Shown here piece by piece: positions 25,629 to 34,186 of a DNA stretch of 58,840 nucleotides. The stretch's first letter is position 1; every line of letters begins with the position of its first letter. A model generated the notes under the pieces. That model was not told where the DNA came from. It worked only from the letters and a program-made list of their open reading frames with translations, and searched no databases. The stretch spans positions 1 through 58,840 of the forward strand of contig JBHEMK010000141.1 of NCBI GenBank assembly GCA_046262635.1, read 5' to 3'. The stretch comes from JBHEMK01 sp046262635. Its GTDB lineage: Bacteria > Actinomycetota > Thermoleophilia > Gaiellales > Gaiellaceae. Made by a program: the position numbers and the translations under genes.

Positions 25629-26780
25629 GTGAAGATCACGGATATCGAGGCAATGGTCGTCGAGAAGCCCTCGATCGACGTGACGGCTGCCGATGCGATG
25701 CAGGACGCGTTTCTCGTCCGCGTCCGGACCGACGAGGGAATCGTCGGCTACGGCGAGGGCAATCACACGCCCCGCGCGATGAAGGCCCTGGTCGACTCGC
25801 CCGGGTCGCACAGCTGGAGCCAGGGCATCAAGGACCTCCTCGTCGGCCAGGATCCGCTCCGCCCCGAGCGGCTCTGGGATCTGATGTACCGCTCGACTGC
25901 GATGTCAGGCCGGCGTGGCCTGCTGGTCGCCGTGCTCGCGGCGATCGACGTCGCGCTGTGGGACGTGAAGGGGAAGGCTGAGGGCAAGCCGGTGCACGAG
26001 CTGCTCGGGGGTGCGAGCGGCAGTCAGGTGGCTCCCTACAGCACCGTCTATACGGGTCCGCTCGACTGGAAGAACACGCTCCGGCGCACGACCGAGATGA
26101 TCGACCGGGCGCGTGCGCTCGGTTTTCGGGCGGTCAAGATCGAGCCCCTCGACGACTGCACCCCGACGAACCGGAACATTGTGGAGCTCGCGGAGGCGGC
26201 CCGCGAGGCCGCGGGTGACGGCATGGAGCTGCTCGTCGACGTCGGCCACCGTTGGCAGACGGCGAAGGAGGCTCTCCGGGTGCTGCGCGAGCTGGAGGCA
26301 TACGACATCGGGTTGATAGAGACGCCGCTCTGGCTCGACGACATCGACGGCTACCGCGAGGTGTCCGACCGGTCTGCGGTTCCGGTCGCCGTGGGGGAGC
26401 TCTTCGTCACGCGGAACGAGTTCCTCGAGATGATGGACCGCGGCCACGTCGACATCGTCCAGCCGTGTGTGGCGCGCGTCGGCTTCACCGAATCGCGCCG
26501 GGTCGCCGAGGACGCCATGGTGCGGGGAAAGTCGGTGGTTCCGTACGGCTGGGTTGCTACGGCACTCGCGGTCGTCGCGGACATCCACCTCGCCGCCACG
26601 CTGCGCAACTCGCCGTGGTGTGAATACTGTCCGCTCGAGCTCTATCCCGACCAGGAGCTGCGGCGGAATCTGTTCGGGCCGGAGCCGAAAGTGCGCGACG
26701 GCCTCTTCGAACCGCTGACGAGCCCCGGCCTCGGCGTCGACGTCGACGAGCAGGCCCTCCAGCACTATCGGGTCGCCTGA
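25629..26780 (+). CDS. Mandelate racemase/muconate lactonizing-type enzyme (enolase superfamily)
   Basis: The 383-residue protein has the capping domain (1-125) and barrel of the mandelate racemase group. Metal ligands are D204 (LLVDVGHRW), E231 (IETPLWLDD) and E257 (VAVGELF). The second-strand motif is K170-x-E172 rather than KxK. Where the other copies in this window have His in a PHxW motif, this one reads VVPYGW (Y306), so the usual His base is not at that place. Members dehydrate, racemise or lactonise sugar acids and similar carboxylates; the substrate is not readable. The GTG start sits 66 bases from the divergent cysteine-rich gene. Confidence 0.85.
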   Translation: MKITDIEAMVVEKPSIDVTAADAMQDAFLVRVRTDEGIVGYGEGNHTPRAMKALVDSPGSHSWSQGIKDLLVGQDPLRPERLWDLMYRSTAMSGRRGLLVAVLAAIDVALWDVKGKAEGKPVHELLGGASGSQVAPYSTVYTGPLDWKNTLRRTTEMIDRARALGFRAVKIEPLDDCTPTNRNIVELAEAAREAAGDGMELLVDVGHRWQTAKEALRVLRELEAYDIGLIETPLWLDDIDGYREVSDRSAVPVAVGELFVTRNEFLEMMDRGHVDIVQPCVARVGFTESRRVAEDAMVRGKSVVPYGWVATALAVVADIHLAATLRNSPWCEYCPLELYPDQELRRNLFGPEPKVRDGLFEPLTSPGLGVDVDEQALQHYRVA

Positions 26781-26887
26781 CGGCGACCGGTCAGGGCAAC
26801 TCCCCGTGCCGGAGCCGGTGCAGTCAGCATCTGGACTCCTGCGCGACCAGCGTGCGCCGCCAGGGTCGCGAAGGCACCCGGGCCGAG

Positions 26888-27658
26888 TCAGGTGCTGTCC
26901 AGCGTCCCATGCTGGATCTCCTCGGGCTCCTCGTACCATTTGGTGCGGTCGCCGATCCTTGCGCGACTTCGCCAACGCAACCCTTTCGGTTCCGCCTCGA
27001 CCTGCTCCCAGAGCCGGGCCAGGCGACTGTCCACCCGGGCACGATCGCCGTCGCCGAGCGGCGACTGCGCAAGGCGCCGGCGTGCCGTCTCGATCGTCTG
27101 CCGGCTCGTCCGCCAGAGCCCCCAGTCGCCGGCGAGCAGGCGGGCGACGTACGCGGCGTTGACGGCGTCGTGGTCGTGCGTGGCCAGGTCGTGGGCGAAG
27201 AGGATCGCCCAGATGTCGAACAGGTCCTTCTCGTTCAACCGGACGATCTGCAGCTTCGTCAGGAGCAGCTCGGCGAGCGGCACGGTGCGATCGTCGAGTT
27301 CCAGGCGGTCGGCGATCGGCAGCTCGTGACACATGCCGAACGTCCCGACAAAGACGTCGACCTGGCGCTCGTGCTCGAGATCGTAGAAGACGAGTCGCGT
27401 CGCGCCGTTCATCGCGTTGAACCGGTCGTTCGGGGCGTACCCGAGCTCCTGCAGTAGCCGGGCCGAGGCCTTGCCCTGCTTGCGGGTCGTGATGAAATCG
27501 ATGTCGCGGTACGGCCGCGCCAGCGCCGGGTGGACGCCTTCCGGTGTGTGCAAGGCGACGGCGACGCCGCCGAGAACGCGAAGCTTGACATCGCGAGCAA
27601 GGGCGTCGTCCGTCACCCGGAGCGCCTCCGCGAGGATGTCCTGCTGGATCGCGCTCAC
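26888..27658 (-). CDS. Nucleotidyltransferase-fold protein
   Basis: The 256-residue product carries LRVLGGVAVALHT (27-38) and RPYRDIDFIT (D52-x-D54), the G..A and DxD signature of the Pol-beta-like nucleotidyltransferase fold as in AbiEii-type proteins. HERQVDVFVG further on could supply the third acidic residue, and LLLTKLQIVRLNEKDLFDIW is the usual helix of the group. A toxin role (AbiEii without AbiEi) is possible, but no antitoxin gene is beside it, and similar single genes occur in many actinobacteria. The GTG at 27658 is chosen because it starts right before the conserved helix; the open frame upstream runs antisense to the LacI gene. Convergent with the enolase-type gene. Confidence 0.7.
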   Translation of the reverse strand: MSAIQQDILAEALRVTDDALARDVKLRVLGGVAVALHTPEGVHPALARPYRDIDFITTRKQGKASARLLQELGYAPNDRFNAMNGATRLVFYDLEHERQVDVFVGTFGMCHELPIADRLELDDRTVPLAELLLTKLQIVRLNEKDLFDIWAILFAHDLATHDHDAVNAAYVARLLAGDWGLWRTSRQTIETARRRLAQSPLGDGDRARVDSRLARLWEQVEAEPKGLRWRSRARIGDRTKWYEEPEEIQHGTLDST

Positions 27659-27660
27659 GG

Positions 27661-27674
27661 GCGCGAACGTTAGC
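27661..27674. promoter_or_regulatory. Weak LacI-type operator candidate
   Basis: GCGCGAACGTTAGC between the nucleotidyltransferase and LacI genes has the CG-centred palindrome of LacI-family sites but departs from the two strong sites of the window in one base per half. It could serve for autoregulation. Confidence 0.3.
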
Positions 27675-27710
27675 TCACCCGATTCCGCGGCTCTATGATC
27701 GCAGGCGCCG

Positions 27711-28730
27711 ATGAGCTGTCGCCCGCGCCCAGCCAGACTGGACGACGTCGCCCGAGCGGCGGGTGTGCACGTCTCGACGGTCTCTCGTGTGATCAACAGC
27801 AGCGGCGACGTTGCAGTGCGGCCGGAGACGCGACAGCGGATCCTCGATGTCGCGCGCGAGCTGCAATACCGTCCGAATGCGATCGCCCGCGGCCTGAAGC
27901 TCGCGACGACCGGGACGCTCGGACTGCTGGTGCCGTCGCTGCGAAATCCCGTCAACTCGCCGATCATCCGCGGGGCCTTCGACCGCGGCTGGGCGCGCAA
28001 CTTCGTGCTGGTGCTCGCGGAGGACACCGGCGAGCGTGAGGGTGCGGCCGATGCGTACGCGAGGCTGGTCAAGGAGGGGCGAATCGACGGGGTGCTGATC
28101 CAGAGCGCTCGCCTCGGCAACCCGCACCTCGAAGCGTTCGCGTCCGGCCTCGTCCCGTGCGTCTTCATTGACCGACGCCATCCGCAGAGCGGCCGCAATG
28201 TCTGCATGCGTGACGAGGAAGCCGGACGCATCGTGGCGGCCCACTTCCTCGCGCTTGGCCACCGTTCGCTCGCCCATCTTGGCGGGCCGGTCGACCTCGA
28301 CACCGTGGTACGCCGCCGTGCCGGATTCATCAGCCGGGCGCGGGAGGCCGGCATCGATCCGTTCGTCCTGCCCGCCGGCCTGAGCGAGCAGGAAGGCTTT
28401 CGCGGGATGCTCGACCTGCTCGCTCACATTCCCGCGCCGACGGCGGTCTACATCGCGAACATCAACCAGGCCCTCGGCGCCGCCGCGGCCGTGCGGGAAA
28501 GCGGCCTCCCCGTACCGGCCAAGCTCTCGCTCGTCTGTCATGACGATGACCCGGTGTGCGACTTCCTCGACCCGCCGCTGAGCGCGGTGCGAATGCCACT
28601 GCACGAACTGGGCTCCTCGGCCGTCGACGCCCTGATCGATCAGATTGGCGGCGCGTCCGGTCGCGACATCGTGCTCGAGAGTGCGCCCGAGCTCATGCTG
28701 CGGCGCTCGACCGGGCCCGTGCCCCGATGA
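27711..28730 (+). CDS. LacI-family transcriptional regulator
   Basis: The 339-residue protein begins with a LacI-type helix-turn-helix (RLDDVARAAGVHVSTVSRVI, ~9-28) and hinge helix (YRPNAIARGLK), followed by a periplasmic-binding-protein-like sensor domain (GTLGLLVPSLRNP..., FIDRRHP, IANINQALGAAAAV, LSLVCHDDDP). It should bind a sugar or sugar-acid and release a palindromic operator. Two near-identical LacI-type sites occur at 29884 and 51015, and this is the only LacI gene in the window, so it is the best candidate to bind them. Its stop overlaps the start of the zinc alcohol dehydrogenase gene (ATGA). Confidence 0.92.
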   Translation: MSCRPRPARLDDVARAAGVHVSTVSRVINSSGDVAVRPETRQRILDVARELQYRPNAIARGLKLATTGTLGLLVPSLRNPVNSPIIRGAFDRGWARNFVLVLAEDTGEREGAADAYARLVKEGRIDGVLIQSARLGNPHLEAFASGLVPCVFIDRRHPQSGRNVCMRDEEAGRIVAAHFLALGHRSLAHLGGPVDLDTVVRRRAGFISRAREAGIDPFVLPAGLSEQEGFRGMLDLLAHIPAPTAVYIANINQALGAAAAVRESGLPVPAKLSLVCHDDDPVCDFLDPPLSAVRMPLHELGSSAVDALIDQIGGASGRDIVLESAPELMLRRSTGPVPR

Positions 28731-29830
28731 AGATCTCCGCGGCCGTCCTTCGCCGGGCCGGCCACGCGCTCGAGCTCGAGGAGCTGGAGCTGGAGCCCCC
28801 TCGCGGGGACGAGGTGCTCGTCCGGCTTCAGGCCTCCGGCATCTGCCGCAGCGACCTCTCGCTGGCGGACGGGAAATGGCCGGCGCCGCTGCCGATGGTG
28901 CTCGGGCACGAGGGCGCAGGCACGATCGAAGAGGTCGGGGAGGGCGTCGACCCGGACTTGGTCGGCCGGCACGTTGTGCTGACGTTCACGCCCGGCTGCG
29001 GCCGCTGCCGCTTCTGCCTGCAAGGCCGCGTCAACCTCTGCACGGAGGCCGCCCGCTGCATGGACGCCGGCGTGCTCCCGGACGGCACGACTCGGCTCTC
29101 GCGGAACGGCGAGCGTGTCCACCATCTCGCCCTGGTCTCGTCGTTCGCGACCCACGCGGTGGTGCCGGCGAACGCGGCGATTCCGGTGCCCGCCGGGCTG
29201 GACCCTGCCGTGTCTTGCCTGCTCGGCTGTGGCGTGCTGACCGGTGTCGCCGCCGTGACCCGGCGTGCCAACGTGCGGCCGGGGGAGTCAGTTGCCGTGC
29301 TCGCGTGCGGTGGCGTCGGCCTCGCGGCGGTGCTCGGCGCCCGGCTGGTCTCGGCGCATCCAGTTGTGGTGGTCGACCCGGTCGGGGTCAAACGGGAGCT
29401 CGCGCTCCAGCTCGGCGCCACCCACGCGATCGACCCCGAGGCCGAGGATCCCGTCGCCGCGATCCGCGCGATCGTGCCGGACGGCGTCGACCATGCGTTC
29501 GAAGCGGCGGGCATCCCCGCCGTCGCAGAGCAGGCGGTGGCCGCGACCCGGACCGGCGGCACGACGGTGCTGATCGGCCAGCCCGCTCTGGGCGCCTCCG
29601 TCTCTCTGCCCGTCTACGAGCTGACCCAGTTCGAGCACGACGTCCTCGGCACCCACATCGGAGGCGCGACGCCGGCCCTTGACGTCCCCGCGCTCGCTGC
29701 GCTCGCCGGGGCGGGAAAGCTCCTTCTCGCGCCACTCGTGACCCATCGCTACCGGCTCGAGCGGATCGGCGAGGCGCTCGAGACTGCGCGCTCGGGCACG
29801 GCCGGGCGCGTCGTGCTCGACCTCGACTGA
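28727..29830 (+). CDS. Zinc-dependent alcohol dehydrogenase
   Basis: The 367-residue protein is a medium-chain dehydrogenase. Catalytic zinc residues are C40 (SGICRSD) with H61-E62 (GHEGAG); the structural zinc lobe has C91, C94, C97 and C105. The NAD(P) fold shows VAVLACGGVGLAAVLGA. The structural loop is long (FTPGCGRCRFCLQGRVNLC), as in the class III/AdhC-type group. It oxidises an alcohol or polyol; its placement directly after the LacI gene (4-base overlap) suggests a step in the pathway that the regulator controls. ATG 28727 is set by that overlap. Confidence 0.88.
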   Translation: MKISAAVLRRAGHALELEELELEPPRGDEVLVRLQASGICRSDLSLADGKWPAPLPMVLGHEGAGTIEEVGEGVDPDLVGRHVVLTFTPGCGRCRFCLQGRVNLCTEAARCMDAGVLPDGTTRLSRNGERVHHLALVSSFATHAVVPANAAIPVPAGLDPAVSCLLGCGVLTGVAAVTRRANVRPGESVAVLACGGVGLAAVLGARLVSAHPVVVVDPVGVKRELALQLGATHAIDPEAEDPVAAIRAIVPDGVDHAFEAAGIPAVAEQAVAATRTGGTTVLIGQPALGASVSLPVYELTQFEHDVLGTHIGGATPALDVPALAALAGAGKLLLAPLVTHRYRLERIGEALETARSGTAGRVVLDLD

Positions 29831-29844
29831 AGGCCGCACACCGG

Positions 29845-29898
29845 TTGACTCGCCGCTCGTCCTCGCGTTACCGTCGACCGGTACGCAAACGTTTTCCC
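29845..29898 (+). promoter_or_regulatory. Promoter with overlapping LacI-type operator
   Basis: TTGACT (29845-29850), an 18-base spacer and TACCGT (29869-29874) form a fair sigma-70-type promoter. The operator CGCAAACGTTTTCCC (29884-29898) starts about 10 bases after the -10 box, at the expected transcription start, which is the usual place for a LacI-type repressor. It matches 14 of 15 bases of the site at 51015-51029. The operon that follows begins at 29916 with ribosome site GGAGG. Confidence 0.6.
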
Positions 29899-29915
29899 AA
29901 CGGTGCGGAGGAACG

Positions 29916-30911
29916 ATGCTGCTCGGCCGGAGACACCGAACCCGCCACGGCCCGGCGACCGCCGAGACGATGGCGCTGTACTACGCCTCGGACGTCCACG
30001 GCTCCGAGCGCTGTTGGCGCAAGTTCCTCGGCGCCGGCCGCTTCTACGGCGTCCAGGCGCTGATCATGGGCGGCGACCTCACCGGCAAGGCGATCGTCCC
30101 GATCGAGCGTCGTGACGACGGCTCCTTCGAGACGACGTTCATCGGCGAGACCAGGACCGGGCGAACGCAGCAGCAGCTCGACGAGCTCCTCGATGCGATC
30201 CGCTTCAACGGCATGTATCCGTGGCTCGCTCCCGCGGCCGAGATCATCCGCCTCCGCGACGATGCGACGGGACGGGCGGCGCTGCTCGAGGAGACGATGG
30301 TGGCGGAGCTCCAGCGCTGGATCGACCTCGCCGACGAGCGGATGGCAGGCTACGGCATCGACGTCTTCGTGATGCCGGGCAACGATGATCCGTGGGCGTG
30401 CGACGCGGTGCTCGAGGCGGCAGCGCACGTGACCGCCTGCGACGAGCGCGTGGTCATGGTCGGCCCCCACGAGATGATCTCGTGCGGCTACGCCAACCCG
30501 ACGCCGTGGGACACCCCGCGCGAGCTCGACGAGGATGCCCTCTACGCGCGCATCAAGGGCCTTGCCGACCAGCTCGAGGATCCCGCGACCGCGATCTTCA
30601 ACGTGCACGTGCCCCCGTGGGACTCGGGGCTCGACACTGCGAACGAGATGAACGACGACCTGACGCTGAAGTACGTCGGCGGGCAGCCGAACCCGATCCC
30701 GGTCGGCAGCCACGCGGTGCGCCAGATCATCGAGGAGGTGCAGCCGCTCCTCGCGCTGCACGGCCACATCCACGAGTCGCGAGGGGAGGTTCGCATCGGA
30801 AGGACGCTCGCGATCAACACGGGCTCGGAGTACAACAGCGGCCACATACACGGAGCCGTCGTCACGCTCGCGGGGCCCGAGGTGCGCAAGCACCAGCTCG
30901 TCGTCGGCTAG
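29916..30911 (+). CDS. Calcineurin-like metallophosphoesterase
   Basis: The 331-residue protein has the full set of metal motifs of the family: SDVHG (D26, H28), GGDLTGK (D54), MPGNDD, FNVHVPP and LHGHIHES, with INTGSEY at the end. No signal peptide or membrane segment is seen, so it should be cytoplasmic. Such enzymes cleave phosphomono- or diesters; the substrate here is unknown. The ATG at 29916 has a good ribosome site (GGAGGAACG); a later ATG (29970) at MALYYASDVHG would give a shorter form. It is the first gene of an operon that continues with an APC permease, two SDRs and an enolase-type enzyme, and it follows a promoter with a LacI-type operator. An unusual member for such an operon. 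Confidence 0.83.
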   Translation: MLLGRRHRTRHGPATAETMALYYASDVHGSERCWRKFLGAGRFYGVQALIMGGDLTGKAIVPIERRDDGSFETTFIGETRTGRTQQQLDELLDAIRFNGMYPWLAPAAEIIRLRDDATGRAALLEETMVAELQRWIDLADERMAGYGIDVFVMPGNDDPWACDAVLEAAAHVTACDERVVMVGPHEMISCGYANPTPWDTPRELDEDALYARIKGLADQLEDPATAIFNVHVPPWDSGLDTANEMNDDLTLKYVGGQPNPIPVGSHAVRQIIEEVQPLLALHGHIHESRGEVRIGRTLAINTGSEYNSGHIHGAVVTLAGPEVRKHQLVVG

Positions 30912-30936
30912 ACCATCCATCGAGCGGAGGTCTCAC

Positions 30937-32574
30937 ATGAGTCAAGCGGAAACAGTACCCGAGGTCGGCAAATCGGGGCTCTTCGCCCGAACCGCGACCG
31001 GGCTCGTCCGCGGCGTCCCGCCGCGCTCGTCGATCATCATCAACTTCATCCCCGGCCACCCGACCCAGACGATGGCGGCGGTGCTCCTCTTCGCCCTGGC
31101 TGTCGGCCCGGGCGGCAACCCGTTCCTCGCCTTGCTCCTGGTCGTGCCGATGAGCCTCGCCTTCGCGTACGCCTTCGGCCTCCTGACGCAGATGATCCCG
31201 CGGTCAGGCGGCGACTACATGCTCGTGAGCCGGGTCATGCATCCTGCAATTGGCTACGTCTCCGTCTTCTGCATGACGACGGCCGGACTGCTCTCGAATG
31301 CGTTCTTCGGCCTGGCGGTCGTCACGGCGGGGCTCTCGCCGCTCTGCGTCTCCGTCGGCCTGATCGGTGGCTACCCCGGTCTCGTCAGCTGGGGGAATCA
31401 GATCGCGACCGACAAGGGCTGGCTTCTCTTCTTCGGCCTGCTGATGTTTGCCCTCGCCGGGGTCATGCAGCTCTGGGGCTGGCGCTGGATCCTGCGGATC
31501 CAGAACGTCGTCTTCTGGATGGTCACGGCCTCGCTGCTGCTCTGCGGCCTGATGGCGCTGATCCTCTCGAGGTCGCACTTCGTCTCGAAGTTCAACGGCT
31601 TCGCCAAGGGGATCACCGGCCAGCCAGACGCCTACGCCGGGACGATCGCGACCGCCGTGAAGAACGGTGTCGCCGTCCACCCAGCCTTCTCGTTCGGCCA
31701 GACGCTGCCGATCGTCGCCGTCTTCGCGACGACCGCCATCTTCAGCTACTGGTCGAGCTTCGTCGGCGGCGAGCTACGGCAGGCCTCGACAATCAAGACG
31801 GCGAACAACATGGCGCTCGGTGGCGTAATCCCGCTGATCCTGGTCGCGATCTTCACGGCGCTGTTCTTCCACGCGTTCGGCAGCGACTTCATGCGGGCCG
31901 CAAACGGCGGGGGGCTGCCGGCGAAGATCGCCGTACCGGGGACGCCCTTCTTCTACCTGAGCTCGATCTCGGTCGGATCGACGTTCTTCGCGGTCCTCGT
32001 CTTCATCCTCTACATCGTCTTTTGGCCGCTGATCACCTACATCTCCTCGCTCCAGCAGACCCGCGCGATCTTCGCGATGGCCTACGATGGCGTGCTGCCG
32101 AAGAGCGTCACGCGCGTCAACAGGAACGGCTGTCCGTGGCTCGCGCTGCTGATCGCGCTGCTGATGTCGGCGGCGGTATTCATCTGGGCGGTGGACAACT
32201 CGACCGGCTTCTTCCAGGTGCTCGTCTATGCCCTGCTCGTTCAGTTGATCGCGATGGCGCTCGTGGGGCTCGCGGGTGTGCTCGCGCCCTACCTGCGGCC
32301 TGACCTCTACCGGGCGTCGGCCTCGCAGAAGTCGGTCGCCGGCATCCCGCTCGTCTCGATCGCCGGCGCCGGCGCGATCCTGACCGCGGTGTTCGTCTGG
32401 TGGGCGTACCTCCACTACGACCAGCTCGGCACCAATGCGAATCTCGGCAAGCTGTTCGCCTGGACGATCGGGCCGGCGGTGCTCGGATTCCTGTTCTACA
32501 TCGGCGCGGCGGCGTACAAGAGGAGCCGCGGCACCGATATCACGCTCGTCTACAGGGAGATTCCGCCCGAGTAG
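30937..32574 (+). CDS. APC-superfamily permease
   Basis: The 545-residue protein has about 12-14 hydrophobic segments. The early PRSGGDYMLVSRVMHPAIGY is the conserved first-repeat motif of amino acid-polyamine-cation transporters, and LPKSVTRVNRNGCPWLALLI is the matching loop later. The N- and C-termini are hydrophilic. APC members import amino acids and some organic acids by proton or sodium symport; in this operon a carboxylate related to the enolase substrate is likely, as inference. It has its own ribosome site (GGAGG) 25 bases after the phosphoesterase gene. A hairpin follows the stop. Confidence 0.85.
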   Translation: MSQAETVPEVGKSGLFARTATGLVRGVPPRSSIIINFIPGHPTQTMAAVLLFALAVGPGGNPFLALLLVVPMSLAFAYAFGLLTQMIPRSGGDYMLVSRVMHPAIGYVSVFCMTTAGLLSNAFFGLAVVTAGLSPLCVSVGLIGGYPGLVSWGNQIATDKGWLLFFGLLMFALAGVMQLWGWRWILRIQNVVFWMVTASLLLCGLMALILSRSHFVSKFNGFAKGITGQPDAYAGTIATAVKNGVAVHPAFSFGQTLPIVAVFATTAIFSYWSSFVGGELRQASTIKTANNMALGGVIPLILVAIFTALFFHAFGSDFMRAANGGGLPAKIAVPGTPFFYLSSISVGSTFFAVLVFILYIVFWPLITYISSLQQTRAIFAMAYDGVLPKSVTRVNRNGCPWLALLIALLMSAAVFIWAVDNSTGFFQVLVYALLVQLIAMALVGLAGVLAPYLRPDLYRASASQKSVAGIPLVSIAGAGAILTAVFVWWAYLHYDQLGTNANLGKLFAWTIGPAVLGFLFYIGAAAYKRSRGTDITLVYREIPPE

Positions 32575-32580
32575 CTGCAC

Positions 32581-32614
32581 TCAGGGGCGGCCGCGCTCGT
32601 GCCGCCGCCCCTGA
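32581..32614 (+). terminator. Intergenic hairpin after the APC permease gene
   Basis: TCAGGGGCGGC (32581-32591) and its exact complement GCCGCCCCTGA (32604-32614) form an 11-bp stem with a 12-base loop, starting 7 bases after the permease stop. The next SDR gene begins 23 bases later on the same strand, so it may act as a partial terminator or a 3'-end stabiliser within the operon. Confidence 0.5.
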
Positions 32615-32637
32615 TCGACCGACGAGAGGAGCACCAG

Positions 32638-33414
32638 GTGAAGACGGCTGTCGTCACGGGGGCCGGGATGGGTATTGGCAAGGCCGTCGCCGGGCGGCTG
32701 ATCGCGGACGGCGTGCATGTCGTCGGCCTCGACGTGAACGCCGACGCGCTCGCAACCGCCCGCGGCGAGTTCGGATCGCGCTTCGAGCCCGTCCCAGGCG
32801 ACGTCGGCGCCTGGGAGGCCCACGAGCGGGCCGCCGACGCCGCGCAGGCCGCGGGCGAGCTCGCGCACTGGGTGAACAACGCCGGCGTCGACTGGGTCGG
32901 CGGCGCGCACGAGATCGACGCGGAGCACATCGAGCGCGGGCTGCGCGTGCTGCAGCTCGGGACGATGTACGGCGCCTGCGTGGCCGTGCGGCGGATGCTT
33001 CCCGCCCGAGTCGGCTCGATCGTGAACGTCTCCTCGATCCAGGGGATCGCCGGCTTCCCGCGCCACTTCGTCTACGACGCGGCGAAGGCGGCGATCCTGC
33101 TGGTGACGAAGTCGATCGCCGTCGACTACGGCCCGCACGGGATCCGGTGCAACGCGCTCCTGCCGGGCTGCATCGAGACGCCGATGACCTACACGACGCT
33201 TCCGCCGGAGCTCGACCGCAAAGAGGCCCTGCGCCGGGAGGGCCTGCTCGCCCCGATGCTGCGGGTCGGTCAGCCGGAGGAGATGGCCGAGGTCGTGGCG
33301 TTCCTCCTCTCCGACCGCGCGTCCTACGTGAACGGGGCCGACATCGTCGCCGACGGCGGGGCCGCCGCCCGCTGCTACGCCTATCCCCCGATTGACCTGG
33401 AAGGAGGGCCCTGA
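32638..33414 (+). CDS. Short-chain dehydrogenase/reductase (first of tandem pair)
   Basis: The 258-residue protein is a classical SDR: cofactor motif VTGAGMGIG (residues 6-14), NNAG, active site S in VNVSSIQG, YDAAK with the catalytic Tyr and Lys, and an LPGCIETPMT loop. The GTG at 32638 is preceded by GAGAGGAG and gives a start right at the first beta strand; an ATG 39 bases earlier lies in the hairpin region and is less likely. It probably oxidises a secondary alcohol or reduces a keto group of the sugar-acid pathway. It is followed directly by a second SDR gene (no gap). Confidence 0.88.
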   Translation: MKTAVVTGAGMGIGKAVAGRLIADGVHVVGLDVNADALATARGEFGSRFEPVPGDVGAWEAHERAADAAQAAGELAHWVNNAGVDWVGGAHEIDAEHIERGLRVLQLGTMYGACVAVRRMLPARVGSIVNVSSIQGIAGFPRHFVYDAAKAAILLVTKSIAVDYGPHGIRCNALLPGCIETPMTYTTLPPELDRKEALRREGLLAPMLRVGQPEEMAEVVAFLLSDRASYVNGADIVADGGAAARCYAYPPIDLEGGP

Positions 33415-34185
33415 ATGGGACGACTCGAAGGAATCCGGGCACTTGTCACCGGTGCGTCGAGCGGCATCGGACGCGAGGTCGCCAATCGGTTCGCGCGCGA
33501 AGGCGCGTCGGTCGCCGTCGGCGGGCTCGACCCCGGGCGCACCCAAAGAACCGTCGACGAGATCGCGGCGTCCGGGGGCTCCGCCGTTGCTGCGCTCGGC
33601 GACGTGTCGGAGGTCACGGGCGCCCGGGCCGTGGTCGCGGCGGCTGCTGAGGGGCTCGGCGGTCTCGACGCTGTCGTCAACAACGCCGGCATCGATGTCT
33701 CGAACTGGGTGCCGGTGCACGAATGGGAGGTCGAGACGTTCGACGAGATCATGCGCGTCAACCTGCGGGGTCCGTTCCTCGTCGCGAAGTTCGCGATCTC
33801 GCACCTCCTCGAATCGGGCGGCGGCTCGATCGTGCACATGAGCTCGGTCTGCGCGATCACCGTCTGGGAGGGCGACTGCGCCTACGACATCTCGAAGGCC
33901 GGGCTGAACATGCTGTCGGATCACATCGCGGTCGAGTACGGAGCGCACGGAATCAGGTCGAACACGCTGATGCCCGGGGCGATCGAGACCGAGCTGCACC
34001 GCACGGTGATGGACTCGATGGAGGGCGGCGCCGAGCTGGAGGCGGGTCTCCGGATCAAGCATCCGATCGGCCGCTTCGGCCGCGTCGAGGAGGTCGCCGA
34101 CGCCTGCGTCTTCCTCTGCGCCCGCGAGGCGGGCTTCCTGACGGGGGCGAACATCTCGATCGACGGCGCCTACAGCAGGGTGTGA
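33415..34185 (+). CDS. Short-chain dehydrogenase/reductase (second of tandem pair)
   Basis: The 256-residue protein has VTGASSGIG, NNAGIDV, a serine in HMSSVCAI, and YDISKAG with the catalytic Tyr/Lys. The C-terminus reads TGANISIDGAYSRV. The ATG begins at the base after the TGA of the first SDR gene, so translation is probably coupled. The two SDRs share only the common family pattern, so they likely act at two different steps. The next gene, an enolase-type enzyme, starts 1 base after its stop. Confidence 0.88.
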   Translation: MGRLEGIRALVTGASSGIGREVANRFAREGASVAVGGLDPGRTQRTVDEIAASGGSAVAALGDVSEVTGARAVVAAAAEGLGGLDAVVNNAGIDVSNWVPVHEWEVETFDEIMRVNLRGPFLVAKFAISHLLESGGGSIVHMSSVCAITVWEGDCAYDISKAGLNMLSDHIAVEYGAHGIRSNTLMPGAIETELHRTVMDSMEGGAELEAGLRIKHPIGRFGRVEEVADACVFLCAREAGFLTGANISIDGAYSRV

Positions 34186-34186
34186 C

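Noticed and set aside
26888..27658. Reading the nucleotidyltransferase gene as a toxin of an AbiE-type system
   Set aside because: No AbiEi-like antitoxin gene is adjacent; neighbours are catabolic genes on the other strand. Fold assignment kept, toxin role not claimed.
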